Assembly: GCA_025617375.2 (NCBI GenBank)
Contig: JAMYGW020000002.1
Span: forward strand, 2,356,001-2,420,000
DNA from: Acarospora socialis
Lineage: Eukaryota > Ascomycota > Lecanoromycetes > Acarosporales > Acarosporaceae
DNA length: 64,000 nucleotides
Direction: 5' to 3'
How positions within the stretch are numbered: the stretch's first letter is position 1; every line of letters starts with the position of its first letter. Below the pieces are notes generated by a model. The model was not told where the DNA came from, searched no databases, and worked only from the letters and a program-made list of their open reading frames with translations. Positions 1 through 12,900 of this stretch are shown here, one piece after another. The translations under genes and the position numbers were made by a program.

Positions 1-755
1 GTGTCCTCTTCTGCAGAGCTGTGTTGTGCTATCAGAGCTTGTTGCTTGGCCATGTGAGCCGCCATCTGAGATGCAGCGTCGTGCATAGTATGGTTGTAGT
101 TCGGGTAAACGGGCCCTAGGAACGACTCCTGGGACGGGCTGTGGGAGGGTGTGGGTAATGGCTTGGTGTAGCTCACAGTAGCTGCGTGGTCAGCTTCGCA
201 TGCGTCGAAGCCGGGAGGCGAAAGGGACGGCGTCCCCGATTGGGCTATCCTCGGATAGGATATCGTCTGGCTGTATGGAGAAGCTGGCCCGACAGAGCCA
301 GCGGATGAGCTGGAAGATGCTCGCCTATGCCCTAGGTGCTGACGCGGCACAACCGACAGATTCAGGTGATTCTGCGAACCATCATACTGCTCCCAGACGT
401 CCAAAGGTACGGCAGCTTGTGAGAGCACTGACATTTGCGTCGGCACTGAGTCTTGAAAGCCGCCTGGGCTCGGAGTTGCTTGTTGAAGTCGGATAGGTGG
501 ATGGTTCAGGTGTTGAGTGGCCGAACTATCCCAGTGACTGTCTGGGAGATTGTATGCTTCAGAGGTGTTGATGGGAGCTGTCAGGTCGAAGTAGTGATTT
601 CGTAGGCGTCTCTGTTTGATCTCGGATGGCGAGGGCGTTGAGGTCGAGTATGCAGCAGTGTAGAAGGAAGGTATAAAAGAGGCGGATGGTGAAGGTAGGT
701 CGGAATATTGGAAGTGCTCAGCCAACTGTTGCGGTTGTGGATAATGAGCTAACAT
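1..755 (-). CDS. Ser/Pro/Gln-rich protein, N-terminal part; possible C2H2 transcription factor (partial)
   Basis: An uninterrupted minus-strand frame runs from an ATG at 755 to the window edge (about 250 codons, no stop), so the gene is cut at its 3' end. The protein is low-complexity and rich in Ser, Pro, Gln and His, with motifs such as SPSEIKQRRLRNHYFDL and KPLPTPSHSPSQESF. No zinc finger lies in the visible part. This composition and the PTPSHSPSQESF-like block recall fungal stress regulators of the MsnA/Seb1 (Msn2/4-like) group, whose C2H2 fingers sit at the C-terminus, but I recall this from memory and cannot align it. The frame stays open upstream of 755 without another ATG, so 755 is the simplest start. 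A very long gene-free upstream region fits a regulator with a long leader. The existence of the coding frame is fairly sure; the identity is a guess. Confidence 0.5.
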   Translation of the reverse strand, partial: MLAHYPQPQQLAEHFQYSDLPSPSASFIPSFYTAAYSTSTPSPSEIKQRRLRNHYFDLTAPINTSEAYNLPDSHWDSSATQHLNHPPIRLQQATPSPGGFQDSVPTQMSVLSQAAVPLDVWEQYDGSQNHLNLSVVPRQHLGHRRASSSSSAGSVGPASPYSQTISYPRIAQSGTPSLSPPGFDACEADHAATVSYTKPLPTPSHSPSQESFLGPVYPNYNHTMHDAASQMAAHMAKQQALIAQHSSAEED

Positions 756-3700
756 CTTAGACGTAGACTCCGGAGATAGTGGGATAAAGACTCCGGTTTT
801 GTACGGGTGGCGAAAGTGGAATTTGATATTGAAACAATCGAGTCAACGAATGTATCCGGGTAAGGCGGGTGAGTCGGCCGTAGAGTCAATGCCGAACGAA
901 GAGCAATGCAAATGTAATGTCGTGCAATGTAGTGGTCGCGTGTGAGTGCAGGAGGTACTGATCGATGATAATGGAAAGTCTTAGAAGAAGGATATCGATG
1001 AGGTAGAGGAATGAATCGATTGATGGACGGATGAGGAATAATGTATTCGTAGACAAGGAGGCTGTGGATGAACGAGTCTTTCAAATAATGATATTAAGTC
1101 CTGGGAGGGTGGGTGACCGGATTGTCTGTGATATTAGTATCGAGATTCGGGGCTCAGAGCTTTGTTGTCAATCCATAATAAACTCCTGGTCAGTCTTCTC
1201 CTGTTCCTCTCGTGCAGATAATAATGACACCCCCCTCCATTTCCATCAAACGCATCATCGGCGTGCTCGACGTCATTTGTGCACATCTTCTGCAGGGTAT
1301 CGCCGAGGCTAACGGCATACGGATTAGTGGTCGCTTATGTCAAAAGCCCCAAGCTACCAATCGGTATGATGGAACAACGAAAAACTTTTCTCTACTGGGG
1401 GGACTCCCATGTCAGCCGAAGGCCCTGACGGCTTTCTCCATCCTTACCCTTCTCTCACACAGTAGTAACCCTTATTCGGGTAGCTCTCTCCCGAGGTTTC
1501 GAATACTCCTACAGTCTTTGGCAATGATCGACTGCACCATTTTTAGCAATTGACATACATCCAAATCAAACCCACGGAAAGATCGACTTCTGGAGAATCA
1601 ATAGTTCACAGTACTGCGCCTCATTTATCTGCTTACTTTGACCTACACGCAGAAATAGGGCTTAGGAACGTAGAGTGGACTGCGACTTTCGCATACCCGG
1701 GCGGAGATACTTGATGCCGGGCCGGAAACGGCTTGATTCTGTAGAGCAACACGCGGATACGTCGGGCTCGGTTTGAATCTGGCTCCTACTTTCCCACTGA
1801 CACAACGTTGCGGACGTTAGTAGACTTCATGCATCAACCTGCGGTTTTGGAATCATTCAAGCAGTACGTTGCAGTGTTGCTTGACCCATCCAACCACGTG
1901 CATCTCGCGCAGTAACATCCTCGGCCCATATTGTCGGACACTTACAGAACATTTGGAGAGCGCTATCAGCTGCCTACTATGCTTCTATAATACCTTATGA
2001 ATGCTACCACATAGTGGAGGAGATGGCTGACTACGCCATTCGTCATCTATCACCTGAGGGTTGTAAAATCATACTGTGGGCGGTGAGAACCCTAAGGTGT
2101 TCGGATCGGTTCGGACTCTTCTCGGATGCGCTTGACGAGTACGGTGGAGTGGGCTCCAAGTACGGATATCATCGTTCCTATCAAACAGTACAGAGTCAGC
2201 TGCGATCACACGCGCGCAGAGGGACTAGATAGCTGTCGGTATACCCGAATATGGATTGGGATGACATGAGTACCGCGAGAATTGAAGACACAGTGAATAA
2301 TAATAATAATGCGATGTTGAGGTGTTCAACATGAACCAGCCACAACCAGCGCGGGTAGGGTAGCGCCACAAGCCCAGACTCGTCGTGGGAAGGCTAAGGT
2401 GTCCGTGCTTCTGGGGATTCACGGCACTTGAGTAACCTTAACCTAGCGTACAACTTCTTCTTCGGGCGACACACCAGAACTATCGTGGCTTAGTGTTGCC
2501 GATCTTTGGGGCTGAGCAGTGGATTGGAACCCTCTGGAAGAAATTTTCGCACAAGGTTCTTGGCAGGCCTAGATCCCCACCACCCGACGCCTTGGGCTGC
2601 CCTACTGCTGTTAAGGTAACGTTGCTTTGCATGGTTGCGCGGAGATGGTCAAGTACCTGTAAGATAGCCCTACCCTGTCATTTGGAGCCTCCCCACACGC
2701 CGGTGTACCCATACAGTTAAGATCGCTGTGGATCGACAACGACTTATTCCCTTCACGACTACCCAGGTATGAATTAAAGCCTTACAAACCGCGTTGGACC
2801 AATAGATAACATCGTTATTTGTAGAACCCATACTCTACTGTTGCTGATCAACTCATGAGTTTATGCTTATATCTATTCTTGTCCGTTTCGCCTTTCGAAT
2901 GCCCATCTTTCTCTTTCACTTGTCTAGTTGTCGATCTCTCAAGGAGAACAATTGCGTTTCTATATTCAGTTTGCTACAAAAATCGATGACCAGCACTCGA
3001 CTAAGGAAGCTCACACTGAGGTGGCAAAGATGAAACTTAAGCCTATAGTGGTCGTAGGTCCATACGTACAACAATCTGGTATCTCGGATCAGATCTCCAT
3101 GTGTTTCAAGCTAATATCTTGCGTCTGTGCATCTCTGAGCACGATATATCGATTCTCAGTTGTTTCTATTTCTGTCTCAACGACTTGTTCATGATCTCTT
3201 TCCAAGCCCAAGCAAAAGCATCCTGGTGCCTGAAGCCATACCGTCCTGAACCCTTCATGTCGCCAGACCGCCACTGTCACGTTCCAATGGCAATCACGTC
3301 ACGCTTAACTTTCTTTTCGACATGAAACTTCTCTGATCCAAATTTAGAGCGGCCACTGCTGCCCTCCAGAAGAAGCACAGGACATCCTATCTGATGCTGG
3401 AGGTAGAAAACTGGCATCCACTCTTCTGGTCATGAGCACTCCGAGAGGGCCCACGAACATGACCCGACGCATGCTAGATGTTTCATCTTCAAGCCTTCCG
3501 GATATCTTTCGTGGCAATACCTACAATTAGGTCACTCAACATCATCAGTTACGTCAAGCCAAGGGGTGACGTGGCTCCGGGACCGCTTCTGGCTTCCAGT
3601 AGAAAGCGCTCAGGACTGACGAGATCGGAGTGAGGCTTTTCTAGTAGCTATGCTTTTCAAGCGAGTTGGTCTGGCCCGGGAGACCGTCGACCACATCCGG

Positions 3701-5363
3701 TCCAATGGACATGGTCGCTACTCTCTGGAGGGCAGCTATTGAGATCCCCGGAATGTCACGACAAGTCAGAATGTCTACTCCTTCTCACGTCGGTAGCGAG
3801 ATCCTTCTTCTGCATCAGGACACTTCAAGCCGAGAAAACAAGTTTCCCAGCTCCTGCTATCGTTGGAGGTGTCTTGGCACGGGTGAAGTCGGCCCTATCT
3901 CACCGCTTCGTCATGATACTGAACGTGCAATCGGAATTAGGCTCAAGATTCTGACCCTAGCTCAGGATACACCGAAAATGCTACCTACATCGTACACATG
4001 CCAGAGAACTCGGATATGGTAGCATAAGACTAGATCTATTATCAAGGATGGCTCCTACATCGGGTGTTGGCAGATCGCACTGGACTACAGTTTACCCTAC
4101 GACGCAGCATCGAACTCAGAGACAAAAATTCACAAATCTCCATCGCTATATACCAAAGGCCGGCCTTCATTGCTCAATTACCGCAGAGAGGAGTAGCGAC
4201 CGTGCTATACACAAGCACAAGACCACGTCCACACTGTTTTTTGTCTATCCTTCGTGCCGAACAGGGCGTTCTGTCGAGTCCAGGTCGAATACGCTGCGTT
4301 GAAGTCGGGGGACTCATGACCTACAGAGAGCAAGCAATTGAACGAACGACCCTATCATTCTGTTGGAGTACCATTCTCCTACCGCCCCCGAATCACCATC
4401 TCTCACCACCAAATCACCCCAAACAATCGAGATAAAGGGAGACATCACATAATATACCCCACTGCAATCGTATCTACCGTCCCCACTTCGTTCTACCTAA
4501 CCTCACAGCCCAGACTATTACAGAAACCACACACCGTTCCACAACCATCACACTTCCTGCCATCTCGACTCATGCATCCCTCCATCTCGAACCAATCTCT
4601 TCTACATGCTTTCATCTCGTAGGTCGCCGACTATCACACACCTGGGCTCCGTAACGGAGAGCTGGAGTACCACTTACGTGCGCATCACTCCATACCCTAT
4701 TCACCCCTTCAGCCCTTCTACAATCTCCGCACCTTCTCGTCCGTATACCAGGCAGCACACGAGCTCAGCTCCCTACGAGGGAAGAGGCGGCCCGCAACGG
4801 ACAATGAACGTGGTCGACCAAAGGTCCATTCACTTTGACTGAAATGAAGGAAGGGAGGAGCAGGGTGTATCGGTTCGGTAATAATGACATGGCGTTGTCG
4901 TAGTGTACCGTGAGCTTGCAGCGCAATGCTACCTTTTTGATGGAAGGGTCTGCTGCGGCATGTAGGGTTTGAGGGCCATCCCGACTCCCCCGAGTCACAT
5001 GGGCTGCCCTGTCGGTTGGGCTCGGATGCGGGTCCGACCACCACCGTCTCGATGAGTCCACCTCGAACGCGAATTCGAAAAAACAAAAGCCGGAAAGCGC
5101 TACGGGCGAGGTATGAGTCAGACGCGTCACGAGGCACTCATAGATTTTACTTGGTACCAATAGAAGCTCCAGTTTTGGATTATCTGGCATTCATTCCGCG
5201 CTGCATAGCGGCGCAGCTCATGACTCCCCAGAACCTATGATACAAATAAAAAGCCCCGTGATGACCGGTAAAAAGCAAGATTCCCGTTGAGTCATCCCCA
5301 CTCCGATTTGTCAAAGCCCGAGAGAGAGAATGTTCGTGAAGAGCAAAAGAGATGGGGACGCGT
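756..5363. other. 4.6-kb stretch without a supportable gene
   Basis: Only short frames without recognisable protein features occur on either strand. Base composition is ordinary, not AT-rich. It holds an (AAT)5 run at 2296-2310 and, near 4,340-4,760, a CA/CT-rich stretch like a fungal promoter or leader. It probably contains the long 5' leader/promoter of the gene at 1-755 and the H4 3' flank. A non-coding transcript is possible but not shown. Confidence 0.5.
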
Positions 5364-5892
<529 letters not shown>

Positions 5893-6685
5893 GTTGATTG
5901 ATGGAGGTTAGATAAGGTAAGCTTTAGAAGCTGAAGTAGATGTTGGTGATGAAGGTGGTGATTGTTGGTCGTTGGACGCGGGTTTGTTGAATGATGGAGT
6001 CGTTGGTTGGTGGGATGCGGGATAGATATATTCGATTTGGGTCGAGGTTTTAGGCACTTAAACCATGGGCGTTCTTGCCCACGGCAATTGCCGAGATCAC
6101 CCACCTAACCCGTAGTACCGAAAGAGGAAGGAACAAGTCACTCGGTGGTGAAAGAGCGATGCTCGATGACTGATCCAAAGAGATATTGAGGTTCTACGAT
6201 TTATTTGATGGCATAGAAAGTAATACTGAAGGTGTTCTACATGATGTACTCATTTGAAACCCATTTCAATTGTAAATATTTATTATTATAATAATTATCT
6301 CTCCCTGTGGAAGTTGTCGTTGATGTTTTGGAAGGGTCGACTCGGCTAAAGGTATGGCGCTAAAATTGGAAGTGGCAGCCAAAATACAGCAAAAGCTCGG
6401 TCGCGAAATGACTGCCTTGAAAGACGCTCAAACTGAGAACTTTCAAAACTGATGTTCTTTCCAACTTCGTTAGCGCGCTTTCCTTTCGACTGCGCACCCA
6501 AGATCAACTCTCCCCACTAGCGCCATTTCCTGTCACAAAAGGACGTCTCCCCCCACTCATCCACTTTCTTTCTTACATCCATCCACCACCCAACAACATC
6601 GTCGACCAACATCATCGACCTCAACACCAACTCATCGAATTTCATCTAACTACAACAACAAATACATCACTACACCTCATTTACG
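5893..6685. promoter_or_regulatory. Divergent H4-H3 promoter
   Basis: The 793-bp spacer between the start codons of H4 (-) and H3 (+). It contains CGCGAAA at 6402-6408, which matches the yeast SCB core CRCGAAA. It also has two GCGC cores next to A/T runs: GGCGCTAAAA at about 6356-6365 and AGCGCC near 6520-6526, similar to MBF/E2F-type cell-cycle sites. A perfect 14-bp AT palindrome lies at 6282-6295. That these elements drive S-phase expression is inference from known histone regulation. Confidence 0.45.
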
Positions 6686-7348
<663 letters not shown>

Positions 7349-8132
7349 ATACCTTCACCATAGCCACTACCTCACGACTCACTTGACAGCTTCATTGTCC
7401 TCGCCAACTCGCGATTGCCTTCGAGATGGCGACTGTCATGGAGATGTGGGTTAGCGGTTGCTTCGGGGCGTTCTTTATCTTCTCTACAACTAGGGGCCTG
7501 GACATGGTGATGGATGCTTTCAATCAAGGGTCTGCTATGGGAAGGTTATGGTGTTATCTTGTACATTAATCAGTACCGGGTGTTACTGAATGAAACGGAC
7601 GTAGAATCACGATTCTTCTCGTCTTCACTACCTATGTGTCTCAAATTATGTGATCGAGCTTAATGAGAACATGAGACCAACAAGTCTCATAAACACTCCC
7701 AAGACGCATTTCTCGATAGCAAGATCCTTTAAACGATTGACCGATTATCAACCCTCTTTCTGCTCACTCGGTACGCTTGACGGTGCTGCCGCTTACGGTA
7801 ACGTAATCCTCCGTAGGCAAGTGGAGCACTTGTTTGGTATGATTCGGCGTTCGGCCTGATATTTGGCTACGGGCTTATTATAACCCTAACGACGAATTCA
7901 ACACGCGCGTATCTCATGCATGAGTAGGAAGATGTCAGTTGTTGTACCGATTCTTTCGCAATCCCTTTCATTGACTTGCTGAGTTGCTTCGTAGACGACT
8001 AACCATACCCGACACATGGGCTCTGGCTCCTCGGTCGCATGGTTCCTGCATCTGACTAGCGAGCGCCCTACCCGGCAGAGGACCCTTACGTCTCAACGGC
8101 TTGCGCTCCCAAGCAGACGATAACCTAACGAC
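7349..8132. other. H3 3' flank and spacer
   Basis: 784 bases between the H3 stop and the Mpv17-like start. No frame with recognisable features and no RNA gene seen. The first part should be the H3 3' UTR. Confidence 0.5.
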
Positions 8133-9212
8133 ATGATAACGAGAGCCAGCCGTCTCCTATGGCGGCGATCAACCCAGCACCAGCACCAGCAGCACTCCGT
8201 CCCTCACGTCGCCAAACGCCATAACTCGAACCCCAGCAGCCCCGAGCAGCCTCCGCGATCATCCCAACCATCAACTGCCTCCGCCGAAAGTCCCCCAACC
8301 AGCAAACCAACGCCTCCACCCGCCACAGTCGCTCCCCAAGAACCGTTCTGGCAGCGTCTAGGACCTCTCTCCAAAGCCTTCAATGCCTTCGGCCGAGTCC
8401 AGCGCAAAAGACCGTATGTCGTGCAATTCACCGGCTCGCTGGTCGTCTACATGACCGGCGACCTCTCGGCGCAGTATATCGGCGGCGACGCCTATAACCC
8501 TCTCCGGACGCTGCGCAACATGGCGATTGGAGGGATGAGCTCGATACCGAACTACCACTGGTAAGTTGAGTCAGTGGATGCCGTAGCCTCGAGATTCATC
8601 CCATCCCCCTCTCAACCTCTCAACGCACTGGCATCCTGAAATGCCGGCAGCGCTGACCGACCGACCGACAGGTTCCTCTTCCTCGGCCGCACCTTCAACT
8701 ACCCCTCCTCGCGCGCCCTCTCGCTCGCCGCCAAAGTGGCCCTCAACCAAATCGTCTTCGCGCCGCTCTTTAACAGCTACTTTTTCGGCATGCAGGCGCT
8801 CCTCTCCGGCGACACGTGGCGCGAGACGTGGGACCATGTTCGCCGCACCGTGCCCGTCAGCTGGGTCAATTCGTGCAAGGTCTGGCCGGCCGTGACGGCG
8901 TTTAGCTTTACGTTTGTCGGGGAGAGGAACCGGGCGCTTTTTGCGGGTTAGTGGATCCTTGCGCGTGCTTGTGCTTTGTGCTTGGGCTTGATGGGGGAGG
9001 GGGGGGGTTTGGGGATGGTTGGATGGGTATGGGTATGGGTGCTGACGCGAACGATAGGTGTTGTGGCGATTGGGTGGCAGTCATATTTGTCGTATCTGAA
9101 TCAGCGGGCTATGGACGAGGAAGGCGCCAAAGTGAAGCACATACCGAGCCCGACCGAGGACGTCGGCCTGCCGCTGTCTGTTCGGGCAGCAGCTGCTCCC
9201 GCACAGGCGTAG
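8133..9212 (+). CDS. Mpv17/PMP22-family membrane protein (Sym1-like)
   Basis: Small integral protein of the Mpv17/PMP22/Sym1 family, found in the mitochondrial inner membrane or peroxisome and linked to membrane permeability and mitochondrial stress. Exons 8133-8560, 8672-8946 and 9058-9212 join in phase to 285 residues. The first about 70 residues are Arg/Gln/Ser/Pro-rich (MITRASRLLWRRSTQ) and look like a mitochondrial presequence plus linker. The family core follows: a segment with GDLSAQY, then NYHWFLFLGRTF across the first splice, RRTVPVSWVNSCKVWPAV, and the C-terminal hallmark WQSYLSYLNQ. It is longer than yeast Sym1 because of the N-terminal extension. Family assignment is firm; mitochondrial location is inferred from the N-terminus. 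Confidence 0.9.
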
Positions 9213-10142
9213 GTGATCTGGGGCGCCCGGTGCATTGGTACGAGTTACGACCATCTTTACGAGTTTCTTGGGCTGTTTGGCATGGATAGAAAGAAATGGG
9301 ATAGAGGACATACCAGCAATATAGACGACCAACTCGAGAATCATAGACACATGCTTCCAACACAATACCCACTTCTCTCTGTTGCATAAAAGTACCTCTT
9401 CGCCGAGAACCGCACAGCTGCCGGCGCCGCATCACACTCTCGCTCGCCGCCATTCACTCATCGGCGACCATCCCTGTTCGCGCCAACCGCTAGCATCCAT
9501 CCCGTCACCGCGGCGACGAGCCACAATGATCCAACCGGCAGTGCTCCCAATCCAGGCTTTACCGGCCCCGTTCTTCGACATACGACACTCGTCCGCCTTG
9601 TATCTCCTAGGCCCGCACGCAGCTCCTGCGCCATGTCCCGGCCAGACTCGAACGTCGGAGTCAGTACGGCCTCTAAAGAATGGCCGAAAGTAGGCGAGCC
9701 GGGTGGATGTGGTGTTGGAAGACGCTTTGGTGTGACTGAGGTAGATCTCCGATGGGATTCTCTACTCGTTTTCGGCTGATCGGCACGTGGGGATGCGTAA
9801 GGGGACGATGGGAGGTTCGTCGAGGTATCTTTCCTTGAGGGTCTCCGAAGGCGGGTTTTGAGATGTTGGAAAGGGCGCTGTCAATTGCGTTTAGGTACAA
9901 AGAACAGCGCAGATTATATCTAAAGTACCATATCTTATAGCACAAGAAGGGACAAATAGGAGTAGTCCTGCATATGGCGTTGGAAGTGACCACCTTGCTG
10001 TGTTAGCCTAACCTACACTATCTGATTCTCACTATGGCGTCTCGATCCAATGGGCTCAGCGCGGCGGCAGCAGAAATAACCCCTATAAACAACCCATCAG
10101 TCCTTCTCAATTTCACACATCCCGCCACTATCGCCCCATTCC
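9213..10142. other. Spacer between Mpv17-like gene and NAF1
   Basis: 930 bases between a plus-strand and a minus-strand gene end (convergent 3' flanks). Short frames near 9,380-9,990 have no recognisable protein features. I see no RNA gene or repeat. Confidence 0.5.
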
Positions 10143-12602
10143 TCAACCCCCACCCCCAGCCCCACCGCGCAACCCCCTCAAGATATCCAGCTTCTCCTGC
10201 GCAAGCCGAAACGCCGCTTCCTGTCCTTGACCTTTCGCTGATTCCACCCCTTGCCCTTGCCCTTGCCCTTGTCCATGCCTAGGCCCCGCCCCATAAGCCG
10301 TCGGTGCCGGCCATTGGGTTTGCGCCGGAGAGGGGTACTGGTGGCGGAGAGCTGCCGATGGTGGTTGATGTGGATGTGGATGTGGTTGTGGTTGCGGTGG
10401 AGACCAGGCGTTCTGCATCGGGTATTGGCTGGGTAGTGATGACTGTTGTTGTGGTTGTATTTGTTGGGGTTGGGGTTGGAGTTGGTTGCGGAAGAAAGCG
10501 GGGTTGAGGAAGGCGCCGGGGGGGAGGGACGGATTCTGGGTGGGGTGGGGTGTGGGTTGTTGGTTTGGGTGGTGTTGTAGCTGTTGTTGGTATGAAGGGT
10601 ATTGGTAAGGTTGTGGGTGTTGATGTTTGTGTGGGAGATGTGAGGGCGGGGAATACGGCTGGGGTGGTTGGTATTGTTGTTGTGCGGAATATCGTTGTTG
10701 CTGCTGACCATGGTAGTTCGCCGGAAGCATGGAGAATCCAGGTTGTGGGGACTGGTGCGGTTGGGGGAAGGCTTGCTGAGGTGGTGGAAAGCTTTGCGGA
10801 GGGTATATATGCTGGAATGGCGGTTGAGAGGACGCTTGAGGGGAGTACGTGTCTGTCTGTGGCGCCTGATGTGTCTGCTGTGGTGAGAAGGTTGGTGGGG
10901 CTGTGGGTGACATCAGAGGTGCGCCGTAGTTGTTTTGATACTGATCCTGGTGTGTCGGCCGTCCCGCTCCGTTTTGTCCCCCGGAACCAATGCTTCGTCC
11001 ATAGCGCTCTCTACCTCTATCTCCACGTCCAGATCGACCTCCTCTTCCGCGGTCGCCTCTTCCTCGACCGCGATCATTTCCGCCTCTGCTGCCGTGCCGG
11101 CCTCGGCTTGCCCCAGCGTGGACGGTACGGCCTTCCACTGGCATTCCCCCTCGGCCCATTAGTTCATGTAGATTCGCCGGTCTAGCTAAAGGGGTATAGA
11201 GCTCGTCTCCATCGTTATCCTCATATTTGGTTTCCTTGCTGTCGTCGAACTTCATTGATACATCCTGTCTTGAACCATTAGATCTCGGTCCGCTGTTCGT
11301 TCCGAATCTTGCATCCTTTCGTGCACGTCGATCCTGCTTGACTCGTCTCTTATATTCAGCTTCCGCCTCGTCATCCGAAAACTCCAGCTCGTCCTCTCCA
11401 ACTTCTTCGTCGTGGAGATTGGAAGCATCAGAGCCTTTGACCGCCTTTAACGGCTGCGTGAAGACATAAGTTGAATGTTGCTCGACATAGTATATTTTCT
11501 TGTCTTTTGCTATACCAGCTTCTGCTATTCCAGCGGCATTGGTGAAGCGGACTGAGTAGTATGGTTGCTGTACTCTACCCAACGTCTCGGCGACCACTCC
11601 TATGACCGTTCTGTCTTCAAGGCAGAGGACAGATCCGGTCTCGAGGACTCGATATTCGCCGGATGTTTTGGCTTTGATCAAAACAAGGTTCTCGACTGTG
11701 TTCTCCACGACGCCTAGTTCTTCAACAGCCATATCCGACGTCACCTTGACATCAGGCTTCTCCACAATATCGTCCGGTTTCTCATTCTTGGTTCTCAATT
11801 GACCTCCTACGGTACCTTTGTCTCCCTTCTTTCCGCCTTCATCATCGGAGCCACCGTCTCCTTCCATGAGCATTCTCGCTTGCTCTGCCGGGTCCAGCAG
11901 TGTGTATTCCTCTTCGTCACTAGCATCGCTATCGCCGGAGGCGCTGTATGAGTCTGAGGAGATATCGGATGACGATGACTGGATAAGGGAGGAGTCGATT
12001 TCCCATTCTGCTCCCTCTTCTCCTTCTGACCTTGGCTCAGGAGCTACAACGTCCTCTGATTCTTCAGTCTTGACCTTCGAGTTGTCAAGGGCAGCTCGAG
12101 AGGTTTCATCGTTGCTGCCTCCCACCGAGGTTGGAACTAGTGACTCTGTATGACCGTTCACCAGCGCCGTTAACTGTGAGAAGCTATTGTTGTCCATAGC
12201 AGGTGCAGCGCCCTCTGCCCTTCCATCATTTATATGTATATTATCCACTTTAGCAAGCTCAACTCCATCATGTTCGCCTTCAACTGAAGCTGAGTTTGGT
12301 GCCTCTGTATCTCCGTTGACCTGGATGGGTTGTTTTGAGGATCTGTCCGTATAATTCACAGTTGTAGCGCCATTAGAACTGATATCGTCCTTAGTTGCGT
12401 CTACTGAGATAGTAGAATCAATCATGATCCGCCCCTCTTCCACCGGATTCTCCTTGGGTGTCTCTGCATGTCCATCCACTGCGGGCGATCGTTGTGTAGA
12501 GCTGTTAGTTTCAACGGCAGTTGTAGTAGTTGTAGCAACAATAGTCTCCGCCCCAGAGTTCTGAATATCCATTTCCAAGTTCATGAGATCATTCTGAGAC
12601 AT
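10143..12602 (-). CDS. NAF1: H/ACA ribonucleoprotein assembly factor Naf1
   Basis: Naf1 escorts nascent H/ACA snoRNPs in the nucleus before Gar1 replaces it. A single exon encodes 819 residues; the first in-frame ATG is at 12602 (MSQNDLMNLEMD), and nothing upstream gives a better start. An acidic, Ser-rich N-terminal half precedes the Gar1-like core at about residues 295-385, with motifs VLETGSVLCLEDRTVIG, GRVQQPYYSVRF and KKIYYVEQHSTYVFTQPL. An acidic segment EEVGEDELEFSDDEAEAEY, an Arg/Gly-rich stretch (about 500-535) and a very long Pro/Gln/His-rich tail (about 560-790) follow. The tail is longer and more Gln-rich than I expect for the family. The gene is head to head with ALG9, 298 bp between the start codons. 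Confidence 0.93.
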   Translation of the reverse strand: MSQNDLMNLEMDIQNSGAETIVATTTTTAVETNSSTQRSPAVDGHAETPKENPVEEGRIMIDSTISVDATKDDISSNGATTVNYTDRSSKQPIQVNGDTEAPNSASVEGEHDGVELAKVDNIHINDGRAEGAAPAMDNNSFSQLTALVNGHTESLVPTSVGGSNDETSRAALDNSKVKTEESEDVVAPEPRSEGEEGAEWEIDSSLIQSSSSDISSDSYSASGDSDASDEEEYTLLDPAEQARMLMEGDGGSDDEGGKKGDKGTVGGQLRTKNEKPDDIVEKPDVKVTSDMAVEELGVVENTVENLVLIKAKTSGEYRVLETGSVLCLEDRTVIGVVAETLGRVQQPYYSVRFTNAAGIAEAGIAKDKKIYYVEQHSTYVFTQPLKAVKGSDASNLHDEEVGEDELEFSDDEAEAEYKRRVKQDRRARKDARFGTNSGPRSNGSRQDVSMKFDDSKETKYEDNDGDELYTPLARPANLHELMGRGGMPVEGRTVHAGASRGRHGSRGGNDRGRGRGDRGRGGRSGRGDRGRERYGRSIGSGGQNGAGRPTHQDQYQNNYGAPLMSPTAPPTFSPQQTHQAPQTDTYSPQASSQPPFQHIYPPQSFPPPQQAFPQPHQSPQPGFSMLPANYHGQQQQRYSAQQQYQPPQPYSPPSHLPHKHQHPQPYQYPSYQQQLQHHPNQQPTPHPTQNPSLPPGAFLNPAFFRNQLQPQPQQIQPQQQSSLPSQYPMQNAWSPPQPQPHPHPHQPPSAALRHQYPSPAQTQWPAPTAYGAGPRHGQGQGQGQGVESAKGQGQEAAFRLAQEKLDILRGLRGGAGGGG

Positions 12603-12900
12603 TGTGGACGCCCATATGTCAAGAAATCCGTATAATTCAGAAATTGCTCGACTATTCGTCAATTGGAATCAGACCGAGGGGACCCTGAACTTGTTAGCTT
12701 GGAAGTTTTTATGGCAGCGGGACTACCTAGGTAGCTCGCTACACTGACCGGGGATCAGGAGCTATGACCAGCACATGATTTCCCACAAGGAGGAGGATAT
12801 TACTACTTCTGAACGACATCGAAGCTTTGCTCAGGCAGGTGGTACCGACTTTGAAGCTCCTCAGAGTATGGCGAAACCGTAAGATCCAGTCCTCATACTC
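12603..12900. promoter_or_regulatory. Shared NAF1-ALG9 promoter with a CTACCTAGGTAG palindrome
   Basis: A 298-bp spacer between divergent start codons. It contains the perfect 12-bp palindrome CTACCTAGGTAG at 12723-12734. A TACCTAGGTA palindrome also occurs upstream of EXO5 (18721-18730). Confidence 0.4.

Noticed and set aside
10550-11185. 211-codon plus-strand frame within NAF1
   Set aside because: Antisense of the Gln/Pro-rich tail; low-complexity Val/Gly translation only.
12603-12662. N-terminal extension of NAF1 to 12662
   Set aside because: The first codon would be TTG; the first in-frame ATG is at 12602.
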